Origin: CAYMAI01 sp964388445
GTDB lineage: Bacteria; 4484-113; JAGGVC01
Reading direction: 5' to 3'
DNA: 64,000 nucleotides
Assembly (NCBI GenBank): GCA_964388445.1
Contig: CAYMAI010000006.1
Coordinates: 124,001-188,000, forward strand
Below are positions 52,688-60,874 of this stretch, one piece after another. A program made the position numbers and the translations under genes. Each line of letters begins with the position of its first letter. Positions within the stretch are counted from its first letter, which is position 1. The notes under the pieces are model-generated. The model made no database searches, was not told where the DNA came from, and saw nothing but the letters and a program-made list of their open reading frames with translations.

Positions 52688-54847
52688 ATGAGGAGAATTT
52701 TGGTTGCTGCAATTATTGCAGCTACGGTGTTGTTCGCCGCGGTTTCCTGCGGCAAGCCCAGTCAATCCCAATTCGGCGAAAGCGCGCGCGATTCGCTCGC
52801 CCCGATACCGATTGGTTCGCCTATGGCAACGGAACTTACGAACGGTTCCGGGGCTGAATTGTATTTCGCAACCGGCAATTCGATTCGTGGCAGCGGCATT
52901 ATGGACTTTGGCCAGCGGAAAAAATCGCTCGACGAAATACTCGCGGAAACCCGCGCGTTCATTCCAAAGGACGATGTCGACAGCGCGCTTTTCGATATGC
53001 TTCGGGAAGAATTCATTCATCTTTTGGAAGCGGAATTCGGCGAACCGAATAAAAGTCCGGCCGCCGCGCCTATTGGTGCATCTGGAAAAGTAACGGATTT
53101 GCAGTGGTACGATTTCGGAGCGCTCCGTTGGAGTTACGTTAACACGGGAGATTACGATTTGGACGGCGAGGTTGGTATTTCGGACATTTCGGTGATTGCG
53201 CTTTATTATGGCGCAACCGCTGAAAGCTGGAAACAGCAACCGGAAAAATTCACGACAATCGACTCCGACGAAAGCGGCGAAATCGGCATCGGTGACATTT
53301 CGGCGATAGCGAGAAACTACGGAAATGCGGTTAGGGAATATGCCATCCTAACTGCCGACGAACCCGGTGGGCCGTTTTCACTTTATGCACGTATGCAGGT
53401 AAAGATGCTCTTTGACGGGCGGATACCCGCATTTCAAGAAAATTTTGAATACGATGCCGGCAATTTCGTCGTCGTCGCGCCGGTGGATGGCGCGGGACGA
53501 ATCGGGACAATTAGCAGCGCGGCCGCAGCAGGGGCAAAGCCAAGCATAAGCAATTGGAATTATTTCCAGATTATGGCTGAAACAGGCAAGGAGTTCACGG
53601 TTGATATTTCGATATCAGGTAAACAGCCCATTTCGTATGTTTGGAATTTTGGAGAGTACGCGGTTCCGGCGCAATCCTTCGAGGCAAATCCAACGGTGAA
53701 ATACGTGAAACCCGGCAAGTATTATGCTTCGCTTAGCGCGGAAAACGAATGGGGTAGCGGGAAATCTAACGTGGAAGTACTAGTACTGAATCCGGCATTT
53801 CCTGAACCTAATTCAATTTGGATCGACGCAGTTGACACTCATGGTGCGAATGAGGATGGCGTTTCTTTCATGATTTACGGTTACAAGCTTAACTTTGATG
53901 TAAAAATGATGGAGATGTCGCTGGAATACGATTTTCCATTGGCCGATACCAATCCTGCGCAGTTTCAATATTCCGTCGATCCATACAATCCCGCCGGAAT
54001 CCTGCAAATTAATAGGCACGCAAGCGCTCAATTCGAAGGAACGAATTTTAGGTACAAGGATTACGTTTGCAATAACAATGATACGTCTGCAGGACTGCGA
54101 GTTAAAGGCGGTAAGCAGTATTTGGATCTTATATTTATTTGCATGAATGAAAATAAAGGCAAAAGCGGATTTTGGGGAACCGTTCCGGGGCCGTTTTCAG
54201 TTTCAGGAGTTAGGCCGAACCGCGTGAAGATAAGGTTGTACTCAAGCCTAGAAGGCAATTCAGAGGCGGTCTATTTCGATAGATGGGACGGCGATTTTTC
54301 CTGGACGAATGAGCGTAAAGCAGCCCCCAAATGGATGTTTAATAGCAATCCCGGCATTGCGGAGGTTGAGAATGTAATCGCTGAAACAGTTGCCGACGGA
54401 GTAAAACTTACGTGGAGCGCAAGACTTTCCGGCGATTGCAACGGCGATTATGGCGTAGATATGATGGACGCAGCTTTTTTTCATTTAGTCCTGCGCCAAG
54501 TGGAATCCGAATCATTGCATTTTCCGGTTTCTTATCCTGATTGGCTCTTCCGCCAATTGGATACGGACTTCAACGGCGTAATCAGCATTCCGGACATTTC
54601 CAATATTGCTATTCACTTCGGTATCTGGTTTTCGGGCTTCACAATTTATCGCGACGGAGAACTTATAACCGTTTACGACGCCAATTATATGAACGATAGA
54701 ATATCGTTGTATCAGGCGTGGCCCGAGCACCGGTTCGTAGATAGAAATGCATCCCCCGGCGAACACGTTTACCGGATTTATCCGTACAACCATTACGGTC
54801 AAACTGAAGGAGAGTGGTACGGCGAAACATCCATCTTGGTTGAATAG
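52688..54847 (+). CDS. Dockerin-like lipoprotein with PKD domain and two loop pairs
   Basis: 719 residues from ATG 52688 (GGAGG upstream). Lipobox FAAVSC, a helix (LREEFIHLLEAEF), then loops GDYDLDGEVGISDISVIALY and DSDESGEIGIGDISAIARNY (about 154-215). A PKD domain lies at about 293-370 (TVDISISGKQPISYVWNFGE, then VKPGKYYASLSAENEWG). A central beta domain of unknown type follows. The C-terminus carries a second, more divergent loop pair (GDCNGDYGVDMMDAAFF at about 582; DTDFNGVISIPDISNI at about 626). No enzyme motif. Confidence 0.8.
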   Translation: MRRILVAAIIAATVLFAAVSCGKPSQSQFGESARDSLAPIPIGSPMATELTNGSGAELYFATGNSIRGSGIMDFGQRKKSLDEILAETRAFIPKDDVDSALFDMLREEFIHLLEAEFGEPNKSPAAAPIGASGKVTDLQWYDFGALRWSYVNTGDYDLDGEVGISDISVIALYYGATAESWKQQPEKFTTIDSDESGEIGIGDISAIARNYGNAVREYAILTADEPGGPFSLYARMQVKMLFDGRIPAFQENFEYDAGNFVVVAPVDGAGRIGTISSAAAAGAKPSISNWNYFQIMAETGKEFTVDISISGKQPISYVWNFGEYAVPAQSFEANPTVKYVKPGKYYASLSAENEWGSGKSNVEVLVLNPAFPEPNSIWIDAVDTHGANEDGVSFMIYGYKLNFDVKMMEMSLEYDFPLADTNPAQFQYSVDPYNPAGILQINRHASAQFEGTNFRYKDYVCNNNDTSAGLRVKGGKQYLDLIFICMNENKGKSGFWGTVPGPFSVSGVRPNRVKIRLYSSLEGNSEAVYFDRWDGDFSWTNERKAAPKWMFNSNPGIAEVENVIAETVADGVKLTWSARLSGDCNGDYGVDMMDAAFFHLVLRQVESESLHFPVSYPDWLFRQLDTDFNGVISIPDISNIAIHFGIWFSGFTIYRDGELITVYDANYMNDRISLYQAWPEHRFVDRNASPGEHVYRIYPYNHYGQTEGEWYGETSILVE

Positions 54848-54898
54848 CCTATTCGGCGGGTTCGCCTAAGATATGGCCGAAGCAGCCGGGCGTTTCGC

Positions 54899-54904
54899 TA
54901 TACT
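54899..54904 (+). promoter_or_regulatory. -10 box (TATACT)
   Basis: TATACT 41 nt before ATG 54946, which has GGAAGGA as ribosome site. The -35 is not evident. Confidence 0.4.
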
Positions 54905-54945
54905 ATCCCGGCCGGGCGAAGTTTTTGGCCCGGAAGGATGGTTTT

Positions 54946-55995
54946 ATGGTTTCCGAAACGCTTAAGTTAAAAGAATTCTTTTTTCCCGATCTCGATCTCA
55001 AGGTAATGATGCCGGAGAATTGGGCGGTTCAAAGCAGGCTTTCCGATGCGGAAGGCGCGCTGATGAACGCGGTGTGGATTTCGCCGAAAGAAACGATAGT
55101 ATTGATGAACGCATCGATAACCGTTTATCACGCGGGCGGCTCCTCGCAGCAAGTTTACTTCGAGCGGCACCACGCGCTTTACGAAAAGGAGCCGGATACA
55201 GCTATCATAAGCTCCGGTGAAACGGCGGAATTCGGGGTTCCGCTCCATACTATACGGGTTAAGATGCGAAAAGCCGGAATGGAAATGGGAGGGATAATCG
55301 CCTTTCACTGCACCGAAAAATTCAGCTACATTTTCCAGTTCATCGCGCCGGCCGAACATTTCGACGATACGCGTCCGCTCTGGAGCGCGATTCTTGGATC
55401 TCTTAGCGTCGTTGAGTTCGATATTCCAGACATGCCGAGTAGACCGGAGGAGGGGGCGCAAGAAGCTCACGGGGGTTGGATTGTGAACGTTCCGCCAATG
55501 ACGGTGGAGAACGAAATAATTCCGTCCGCCGCGTTTTTTCACGACGATTACGGATTCGGCATTCAAATTCCGAGCGATTCGGTCTGGGCAAAAGTGGGAC
55601 CGGAGGAAAAATGGGCGATTCTTTTTCAGCTTCCCTACAAAAAGGGCGAATTTTCGGCGACGGTGGTCGTGCAGGTACTGGGGGGCGGCGAAATTACCAG
55701 CAGTCAGTTGATGGACGGAGTGGAAAATCAGCTTTTAAGGGAGCGCGACGGCGTTAAGAAAACTAGGTCGACATTTAGCGCAGGATACGGCGCGCTGGAG
55801 TATATGCACGCGGTTTATTCACATTCCGGAACCGGCGTGAACAGCTATGCATTCGCGCATGCGCGGCGCGATCGTTCGTTCGTTTTCGAAGTATTGATGC
55901 CCGAAGGGTCTCATAACAATCCCGATGCTCTCGCATATACAATTGCGAACGGATTCACGGTTTTCAAGCCGAGAATGCAGGCGCAGGGCGTATAG
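54946..55995 (+). CDS. Cytoplasmic protein with two DcrB/PsbP-like domains
   Basis: 349 residues from ATG 54946. No signal peptide. The protein has two copies of a roughly 150-residue alpha/beta unit: DLDLKVMMPENWAVQ...KFSYIFQFIAPAEHF and GFGIQIPSDSVWAKV...RSFVFEVLMPEGSH, each with an N-terminal 'PxxW/V' strand pair and C-terminal F-rich strand, as in DcrB, PsbP or Mog1-like folds. Pairwise similarity is low. Function is unknown. It converges with the CAP-domain gene. Confidence 0.55.
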   Translation: MVSETLKLKEFFFPDLDLKVMMPENWAVQSRLSDAEGALMNAVWISPKETIVLMNASITVYHAGGSSQQVYFERHHALYEKEPDTAIISSGETAEFGVPLHTIRVKMRKAGMEMGGIIAFHCTEKFSYIFQFIAPAEHFDDTRPLWSAILGSLSVVEFDIPDMPSRPEEGAQEAHGGWIVNVPPMTVENEIIPSAAFFHDDYGFGIQIPSDSVWAKVGPEEKWAILFQLPYKKGEFSATVVVQVLGGGEITSSQLMDGVENQLLRERDGVKKTRSTFSAGYGALEYMHAVYSHSGTGVNSYAFAHARRDRSFVFEVLMPEGSHNNPDALAYTIANGFTVFKPRMQAQGV

Positions 55996-55998
55996 CGG

Positions 55999-56922
55999 CT
56001 AAACGCATTCCGCGATTAAAATGGACAAAAGGGTTTTTTCCCCGCTGTCCAGGTCGCTGCCCCAAACGTAAAAATAGTAAAGCCCCGGCGCCCATCCGGG
56101 TTCGAGCCTTACCTCGCCCTCGACGATACCCGCCGTTCTGTCGTATGCCAGCGTAGTTCGGCTTATCGCGCCGGGCAGATAAACGCTGCCCGCAGTTTTT
56201 TCAATGTAAATAGCAATGTAATCCTGAGGAAGTTTATACGTCCGGTTTTCGTTAAGCCAGTCTATTCCAGGAGCGACGGGTTTTTCACGCATGGCAACGA
56301 CGATTTCCTCGAATCTGTGCTCGTCTGGGTCGAATGCAAAAAAGAAATCCGCAAATTCTCCTGCCGTCATTTTATAGCGCGATAGCGACGCTCCGTAGGC
56401 TTGACGGTCTATGAACAGCTCTACTCCGTAAAGGCTTTTGGATGTTTTGTCGTACTGAAAGCCGATTCCCGCATGCGTGTGCGATTCGCCCAAAACGTTT
56501 TCGCGGTGCGGTGCGCTTTGCATGAAACCGAGGTGCATCGAACGGACGTTTTCGGCATCCAATGCTTCCAGTCCCGGGCGCCTCCAAGCGTTTTCGAAGG
56601 CGGGTTCCCAGCCGCCCGAAGCGGCATATCGTTCGACAGGATTTTTTCCGCTCAAGTCGAAATGCGAAAAATATCCGTTCGCCGCCATTTCGTCCGCGTG
56701 AGCTTGCGCTACTGCGGATGCGGCTGGGTCGAGATCTAGACGGGAAAGCCCGGCTTCCGATCGCGATTTGTTTATCTCGGCGAGAAGCAGCTCTCTTGCC
56801 AGCGCGACATTGAGCCCCGGCGGAGTTCCACTGATGTCGGGGGCGGGCGCGCCGGTATCGCCGCCGCGGCAGCCGGCAAGCGCGGCGAGTAAAAATGCTA
56901 ATGAAATTGCCAAAAAACGCAT
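55999..56922 (-). CDS. CAP-domain (SCP/PR1) lipoprotein
   Basis: 307 residues from ATG 56922 (GAGGAG seven bases upstream; a longer frame to 56976 lacks one). Lipobox LAALAGC (Cys18). The CAP fold covers about residues 45-170, with HADEMA, YFSHFD and the HRENVLG motif; the two metal-pocket His and the Glu positions are present. A C-terminal beta domain (TYKLPQDYIAIYIE, then APGLYYFYVWGSD) follows. CAP proteins bind lipids or act in adhesion; the exact role is unknown. Confidence 0.85.
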   Translation of the reverse strand: MRFLAISLAFLLAALAGCRGGDTGAPAPDISGTPPGLNVALARELLLAEINKSRSEAGLSRLDLDPAASAVAQAHADEMAANGYFSHFDLSGKNPVERYAASGGWEPAFENAWRRPGLEALDAENVRSMHLGFMQSAPHRENVLGESHTHAGIGFQYDKTSKSLYGVELFIDRQAYGASLSRYKMTAGEFADFFFAFDPDEHRFEEIVVAMREKPVAPGIDWLNENRTYKLPQDYIAIYIEKTAGSVYLPGAISRTTLAYDRTAGIVEGEVRLEPGWAPGLYYFYVWGSDLDSGEKTLLSILIAECV

Positions 56923-56972
56923 CCGCAAGCTCCTCGGCAGGTTTGTAGTTATACCCATTCGGCCAAGGAAAT

Positions 56973-57818
56973 TCACGCGACCGGCAAGCCGTCTTTGCCA
57001 AGCAGAACCTCCCGCGTAACTATTAGCGGGACAGCGCCAGTGTTTTCCTGCAACATTTTTACGATTTTCATCGCGGGGAAAGTCGCTTCAGGGCTATAGC
57101 TTGCGCGAATGAAAAGAGCCGCGATTTCGCCTTGCGAAGCAGTGCCTATTCGGAACGCGAGCGACTTGGAGTCTATGGACTCTCCGCTTTTCGAGACGCC
57201 CGCAATCCATTTTTCAGAGCAGATTCGACTTGCAAAATCGCCTGCGGCACTCCCTGTTTCGAACTTAAACACCATTTCGAACAGCGCTTCGCGAACGAGC
57301 TTGGTAGCGGGCTTATCGCCGTCTTCGAGTATGCGAAGTCCGCGAAGGGCAATTCCGGGAGCGACATTTGCCGATAGGCTCGCCGCTAGGCGCACCGTTC
57401 GGTTTTCTATGCCGGCAGCCTGATTAGGCGGAAGCGCATCGAGCCACCATTTTGGAAAATCGAAGTGCGGAATTTGAGGCTCATTATCGGGCGCGTGGCG
57501 CGATCTTGCTTCTGGAAATTGCCCGGCTTTCTTGCGTTCATCCAATTGTGTGGCGTCATTGCCAAACTCTGCCGGGGAAAAATTGAACCCGGCAAGCGGT
57601 TCCAATCCGGAAATGTCCGCGTCTAGCACTTCCCAATTTGAAGATACTCCGGTAGGTTTCGGCGGGCCATAATGAAATTTTGGGTTTTTCGCGAATCCGC
57701 GGCCGTATTCCAGGGGCACGCGCGCGCGCGCGAACCATCGTTCAAGCTCGGCCGCGATGTCCAGATGTCCCGCCCACCTGAGCGCTCCTTCCGCCGAATA
57801 AACGAGCCTGATGCGCAT
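56973..57818 (-). CDS. DUF2344/TIGR03936 radical-SAM-associated protein
   Basis: 281 residues. The N-terminus MRIRLVYSAEGALRWAGHLD, then FARARVPLEYGRGFAKNPKF and GPPKPTGVSS closely follows the DUF2344 domain, which usually accompanies or is fused to a B12-binding radical SAM protein (TIGR03960). No such partner lies in the window. The C-terminal 160 residues are poorly conserved and unidentified. Its ATG follows a TATAAT box by ten bases. It is divergent from the MFS gene. Confidence 0.8.
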   Translation of the reverse strand: MRIRLVYSAEGALRWAGHLDIAAELERWFARARVPLEYGRGFAKNPKFHYGPPKPTGVSSNWEVLDADISGLEPLAGFNFSPAEFGNDATQLDERKKAGQFPEARSRHAPDNEPQIPHFDFPKWWLDALPPNQAAGIENRTVRLAASLSANVAPGIALRGLRILEDGDKPATKLVREALFEMVFKFETGSAAGDFASRICSEKWIAGVSKSGESIDSKSLAFRIGTASQGEIAALFIRASYSPEATFPAMKIVKMLQENTGAVPLIVTREVLLGKDGLPVA

Positions 57819-57828
57819 CGCCGGTGGT

Positions 57829-57834
57829 ATTATA
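57829..57834 (-). promoter_or_regulatory. -10 box (TATAAT) of the DUF2344 gene
   Basis: Minus-strand TATAAT ten bases before ATG 57818; the leader would be only about three bases. Confidence 0.45.
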
Positions 57835-57880
57835 TCCGGCCGTTTTCAGTTGCGGCTTACTCCCTGGTTACTGGCGAGAT

Positions 57881-59143
57881 ATGACCGAGCGGTTTTCCCG
57901 TGAGGTAGGCGCGAAGCTTTTCGTGCTTTGCTTCACGATGTTCATGGTGCTGGTGGGATTTTCCATCCTTTTTCCGATACTCCCGCTTTTTATTAAAAGC
58001 GAGCTCGGAGGAACCGCGCGCGACTTGGGAGTCGTATTCGCGCTTTACAGTCTCGTGCAGTTTCTATGCGCGCCGTTTTGGGGTATTTGGAGCGACAAAC
58101 ATGGCCGCAAGCCGGCGATTATGTGGGGACTGCTCGGCATTTTTCTTACTTTCCTACTTATCGCGGCCAGCATGCAGATTTGGCATCTATACGTCGCACG
58201 GATTGTCGGCGGTTTGCTCACGAGCGCAGCTTTACCCGCGGTGTTTTCTTACGCAGCCGATATCACGAACGAAAAGCAGCGCGGGCCGGCGATAGGGATG
58301 ATTGGCGGCAGCATGGGAATGGGGATTGTGTTCGGCCCGGCAATAGGCGGCTTTTTTTCGCAATTCGCATTCACGCTTCCGTTTTTCGACGTGGCCGTTT
58401 CCGGGCTTCGTACGCCATTTCTAGTCGGCGCGGCGCTCGGGATTCTGAATTTGGGTCTCGTGCTGGCCTTTTTGCGCGAAAACGATCGCTCGAAAATCAG
58501 TCCGCACGCTCACTTGGGGCCGTTTCAGCGAATTGCCGTAGCTCTCGGCAGTAATCTGAGAGCGTATTTCATATTCGCGTTGATGATAAGCGCCAGCTTC
58601 GCATGCCTGACAAGCACTTTTACGTTGTTCGCCAATCATAAGCATCACATCGATTCGCAACACATCGGCGTTATTTTTGCCGTGTTCGGGCTTTTCGGTG
58701 CGCTGTTTCAGGGTCTGGCCAGCGGCGTTCTGATTAACCGGATAGGCGAACATATGCTTATTCGCACAGGCGTGCCGCTGATGGCCGGTTCATTCATATT
58801 AATAGCGGTCGCGCCGGACTGGGTTTGGTTCGCGGCCGGAGGATGCTTGGCGGGAATCGCAAACGGAATGCTTTTCCCCAGCGTGGCAAGCGCGATTAGC
58901 AAGGGCAGCATGGTCGGTCAAGGCGGCGCGCTCGGCCTTTTCGATTCGATGGAAGCGATGGGCAGAATTTTCGGCCCGATATTGGGCGGATATTTGTTCG
59001 AGGCAAGTCCGCCAGAAAGCTGGAATTGGCCTTATTATGCCGGAGCCTTCATACTTGCAGCAAGCGTCATTGTGGGCACTTGGGGGTTAAGGCAGATTTC
59101 ACGCAAGGAATGGGTGGAAGAAGTTGCCGAAGCCGCAAAGTGA
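57881..59143 (+). CDS. MFS transporter (DHA1-like)
   Basis: 420 residues from ATG 57881 with twelve likely membrane segments; the longer frame from 57824 lacks a ribosome site. The loop 2-3 motif GIWSDKHGRKPAIM fits the MFS motif A, and GMIGGSMGMGIVFGPAIGGF fits the antiporter-type motif C in helix 5, favouring drug or small-molecule efflux. Substrate unknown. Its promoter is not clear in the short divergent gap. Confidence 0.9.
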   Translation: MTERFSREVGAKLFVLCFTMFMVLVGFSILFPILPLFIKSELGGTARDLGVVFALYSLVQFLCAPFWGIWSDKHGRKPAIMWGLLGIFLTFLLIAASMQIWHLYVARIVGGLLTSAALPAVFSYAADITNEKQRGPAIGMIGGSMGMGIVFGPAIGGFFSQFAFTLPFFDVAVSGLRTPFLVGAALGILNLGLVLAFLRENDRSKISPHAHLGPFQRIAVALGSNLRAYFIFALMISASFACLTSTFTLFANHKHHIDSQHIGVIFAVFGLFGALFQGLASGVLINRIGEHMLIRTGVPLMAGSFILIAVAPDWVWFAAGGCLAGIANGMLFPSVASAISKGSMVGQGGALGLFDSMEAMGRIFGPILGGYLFEASPPESWNWPYYAGAFILAASVIVGTWGLRQISRKEWVEEVAEAAK

Positions 59144-59225
59144 AATGCAGTGCATTCGGGAGGCCAATTTGGGAAGGGAGTCCGTGGCGGTAACCTGTTC
59201 GCGGCAGGCCGGTTGCGGCTCCGTT

Positions 59226-59254
59226 TTGAAAACCGGCGGCAATAATGATAGAAT
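59226..59254 (+). promoter_or_regulatory. Promoter of the STAS gene
   Basis: TTGAAA (59226-59231), 17-nt spacer and TAGAAT (59249-59254), about 28 nt before the ATG. Confidence 0.65.
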
Positions 59255-59282
59255 CGGTACGACCGCTGTCGGATGGTGAGCT

Positions 59283-59639
59283 ATGTTTAAAATCAAAGTT
59301 GAGCGCATTCAAAACTGGGAGGTCGTCGAACTTCACGGCGATCTCGATCAAAACGGCATCGAATCTTTCAAGGCGGAAATCGAAAAGCTTATCAAAGCTC
59401 CGGTGGACAATTATCTTTTCGATTTGAGCAATCTCAAGTTCATAAGTTCGGAAGGCCTGAACGTTCTATTGTGGTTCAGGTTTCAGCTTGGCAAACAGGG
59501 CAATGTAAGGGTCGTATTGACGAACGTATCGTCCTTTTTGGAAAAAATACTGAATATTACGAAAATCGACTCGCACTTCGAACTTGTAAAAGACCGCGAT
59601 TCTTTTGTCGAATCACTCGGAATAGGCCAGGGCGTCTGA
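59283..59639 (+). CDS. STAS-domain protein (anti-sigma antagonist type)
   Basis: 118 residues. The SpoIIAA-like fold shows VVELHGDLDQNGIESFK, LFDLSNLKFISSEGLNVL with the phosphorylatable serine (Ser55/56) and VRVVLTNVSSFLEKILNIT. These proteins bind anti-sigma factors or act in partner switching. No anti-sigma kinase or phosphatase is near; the gene is followed 24 nt later by a MacB-like permease. Confidence 0.85.
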   Translation: MFKIKVERIQNWEVVELHGDLDQNGIESFKAEIEKLIKAPVDNYLFDLSNLKFISSEGLNVLLWFRFQLGKQGNVRVVLTNVSSFLEKILNITKIDSHFELVKDRDSFVESLGIGQGV

Positions 59640-59663
59640 CGCTGAAGGCGGCCACGCGCAAAC

Positions 59664-60872
59664 ATGTTCAAGTATTTGCTCATTTCGCCGCTTGCCAGGA
59701 TTTTATCCCATCCAATTCAAACGCTTCTGTCCATTTTGGGCATTGCAATCGGCATTGCGAATATTATTGCGCTCATCAGCCTCAGCGAGACCGCGAAGCG
59801 CCAAACCGAGAGGTTGCTAAACACTTTCGGGGCGAATACGATTTTTATTACGCCTTACTTCGACATGGAGAATCCCTTAATAGGAAACGCCGCCGTCGCG
59901 GCCAGTTTTCTGCCGCCCGGCGACCGCGACGTAGTGGCATCGCTACCGTGCGTGGATAACGTAACCGCGGTGCTCGTATTTCCTACTCATGTAGGATATG
60001 GAGCGCATAGGGCGTTCACGACCATTATCGGTACGACTTGGGAGATGCCGCTCATCAGAAATTACGTTCCGACCGAGGGCAGGTTTTATTCTCGCGAAGA
60101 GGAAGCCGCGGGAAAAAACGTCGCCACGCTCGGTTCTTCCGCCAAGAGGAAAATATTCGGAGATTTGCCGGCTACCGGCGAAATTATAATCATTCGCGGC
60201 GAGGAGTTTACGGTTACGGGGGCGATGGAAGAGCGGGGTTATTTCGGATTCGAGGATATCGATGACCGCGTTTACGTGCCGCTCACGAAAATGCAGGAGC
60301 TGTTTAAGTTCGAGGGAGCCCACAATCTTTTGGCCGCCAAATCGAATGCGTATACGGACGAAGAAGCTGTTGCGATGATTACGGAAGCGCTTGAGAAATC
60401 CCACGAGTCGATTGGCGGGGGCGAAAACGACTTCAAGGTTTTTACAATCAAGGATTTCGGTAAGTTGCGGGACAAGACCTTCGGCATTTTCTCGATAATT
60501 TTGCTCGGCGTTGGAGGCATTGCCTTGTTCGTCGCGGGAATAGGGATAATGAACGTAATGCTGCTTTCGGTAATTACGCGTACAAAAGAAGTTGGAATCA
60601 GAAAAGCGGTTGGCGCATCCGCCAAAGATATTTTTCTGCAGTTCCTTTTGGAAGCTGCGTTTACTTGCCTTATCGGTGCGGTTATCGGCATCGCGGCCGG
60701 CGTGGCCGCTATGGTAGGTATTACGAAGTGGGCAAATTGGACGCCATATATTTCGCCGGGAACGATACTTCTCGCGGTCGTTTTCAGCATAGTTACGGGC
60801 GTCGTGTTCGGGCTTCTTCCCGCAATTCGCGCTTCGCGTCTTCATCCGATCGACGCTTTGAGGTACGAATAG
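59664..60872 (+). CDS. ABC transporter permease, MacB/FtsX family
   Basis: 402 residues. An N-terminal membrane segment (LLSILGIAIGIANIIALISLSE), a large periplasmic MacB-PCD domain (about 45-260), then three membrane segments typical of FtsX (GVGGIALFVAGIGIMNVMLLS, VRKAVGAS-like IRKAVGASAKDIFLQFLLEA, GVVFGLLPAIRASRLHPIDALR). It would need an ATP-binding partner, which is not in the window. The ATG lacks a strong ribosome site. It converges with the saccharopine-dehydrogenase-like gene two bases away. Confidence 0.85.
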   Translation: MFKYLLISPLARILSHPIQTLLSILGIAIGIANIIALISLSETAKRQTERLLNTFGANTIFITPYFDMENPLIGNAAVAASFLPPGDRDVVASLPCVDNVTAVLVFPTHVGYGAHRAFTTIIGTTWEMPLIRNYVPTEGRFYSREEEAAGKNVATLGSSAKRKIFGDLPATGEIIIIRGEEFTVTGAMEERGYFGFEDIDDRVYVPLTKMQELFKFEGAHNLLAAKSNAYTDEEAVAMITEALEKSHESIGGGENDFKVFTIKDFGKLRDKTFGIFSIILLGVGGIALFVAGIGIMNVMLLSVITRTKEVGIRKAVGASAKDIFLQFLLEAAFTCLIGAVIGIAAGVAAMVGITKWANWTPYISPGTILLAVVFSIVTGVVFGLLPAIRASRLHPIDALRYE

Positions 60873-60874
60873 AA

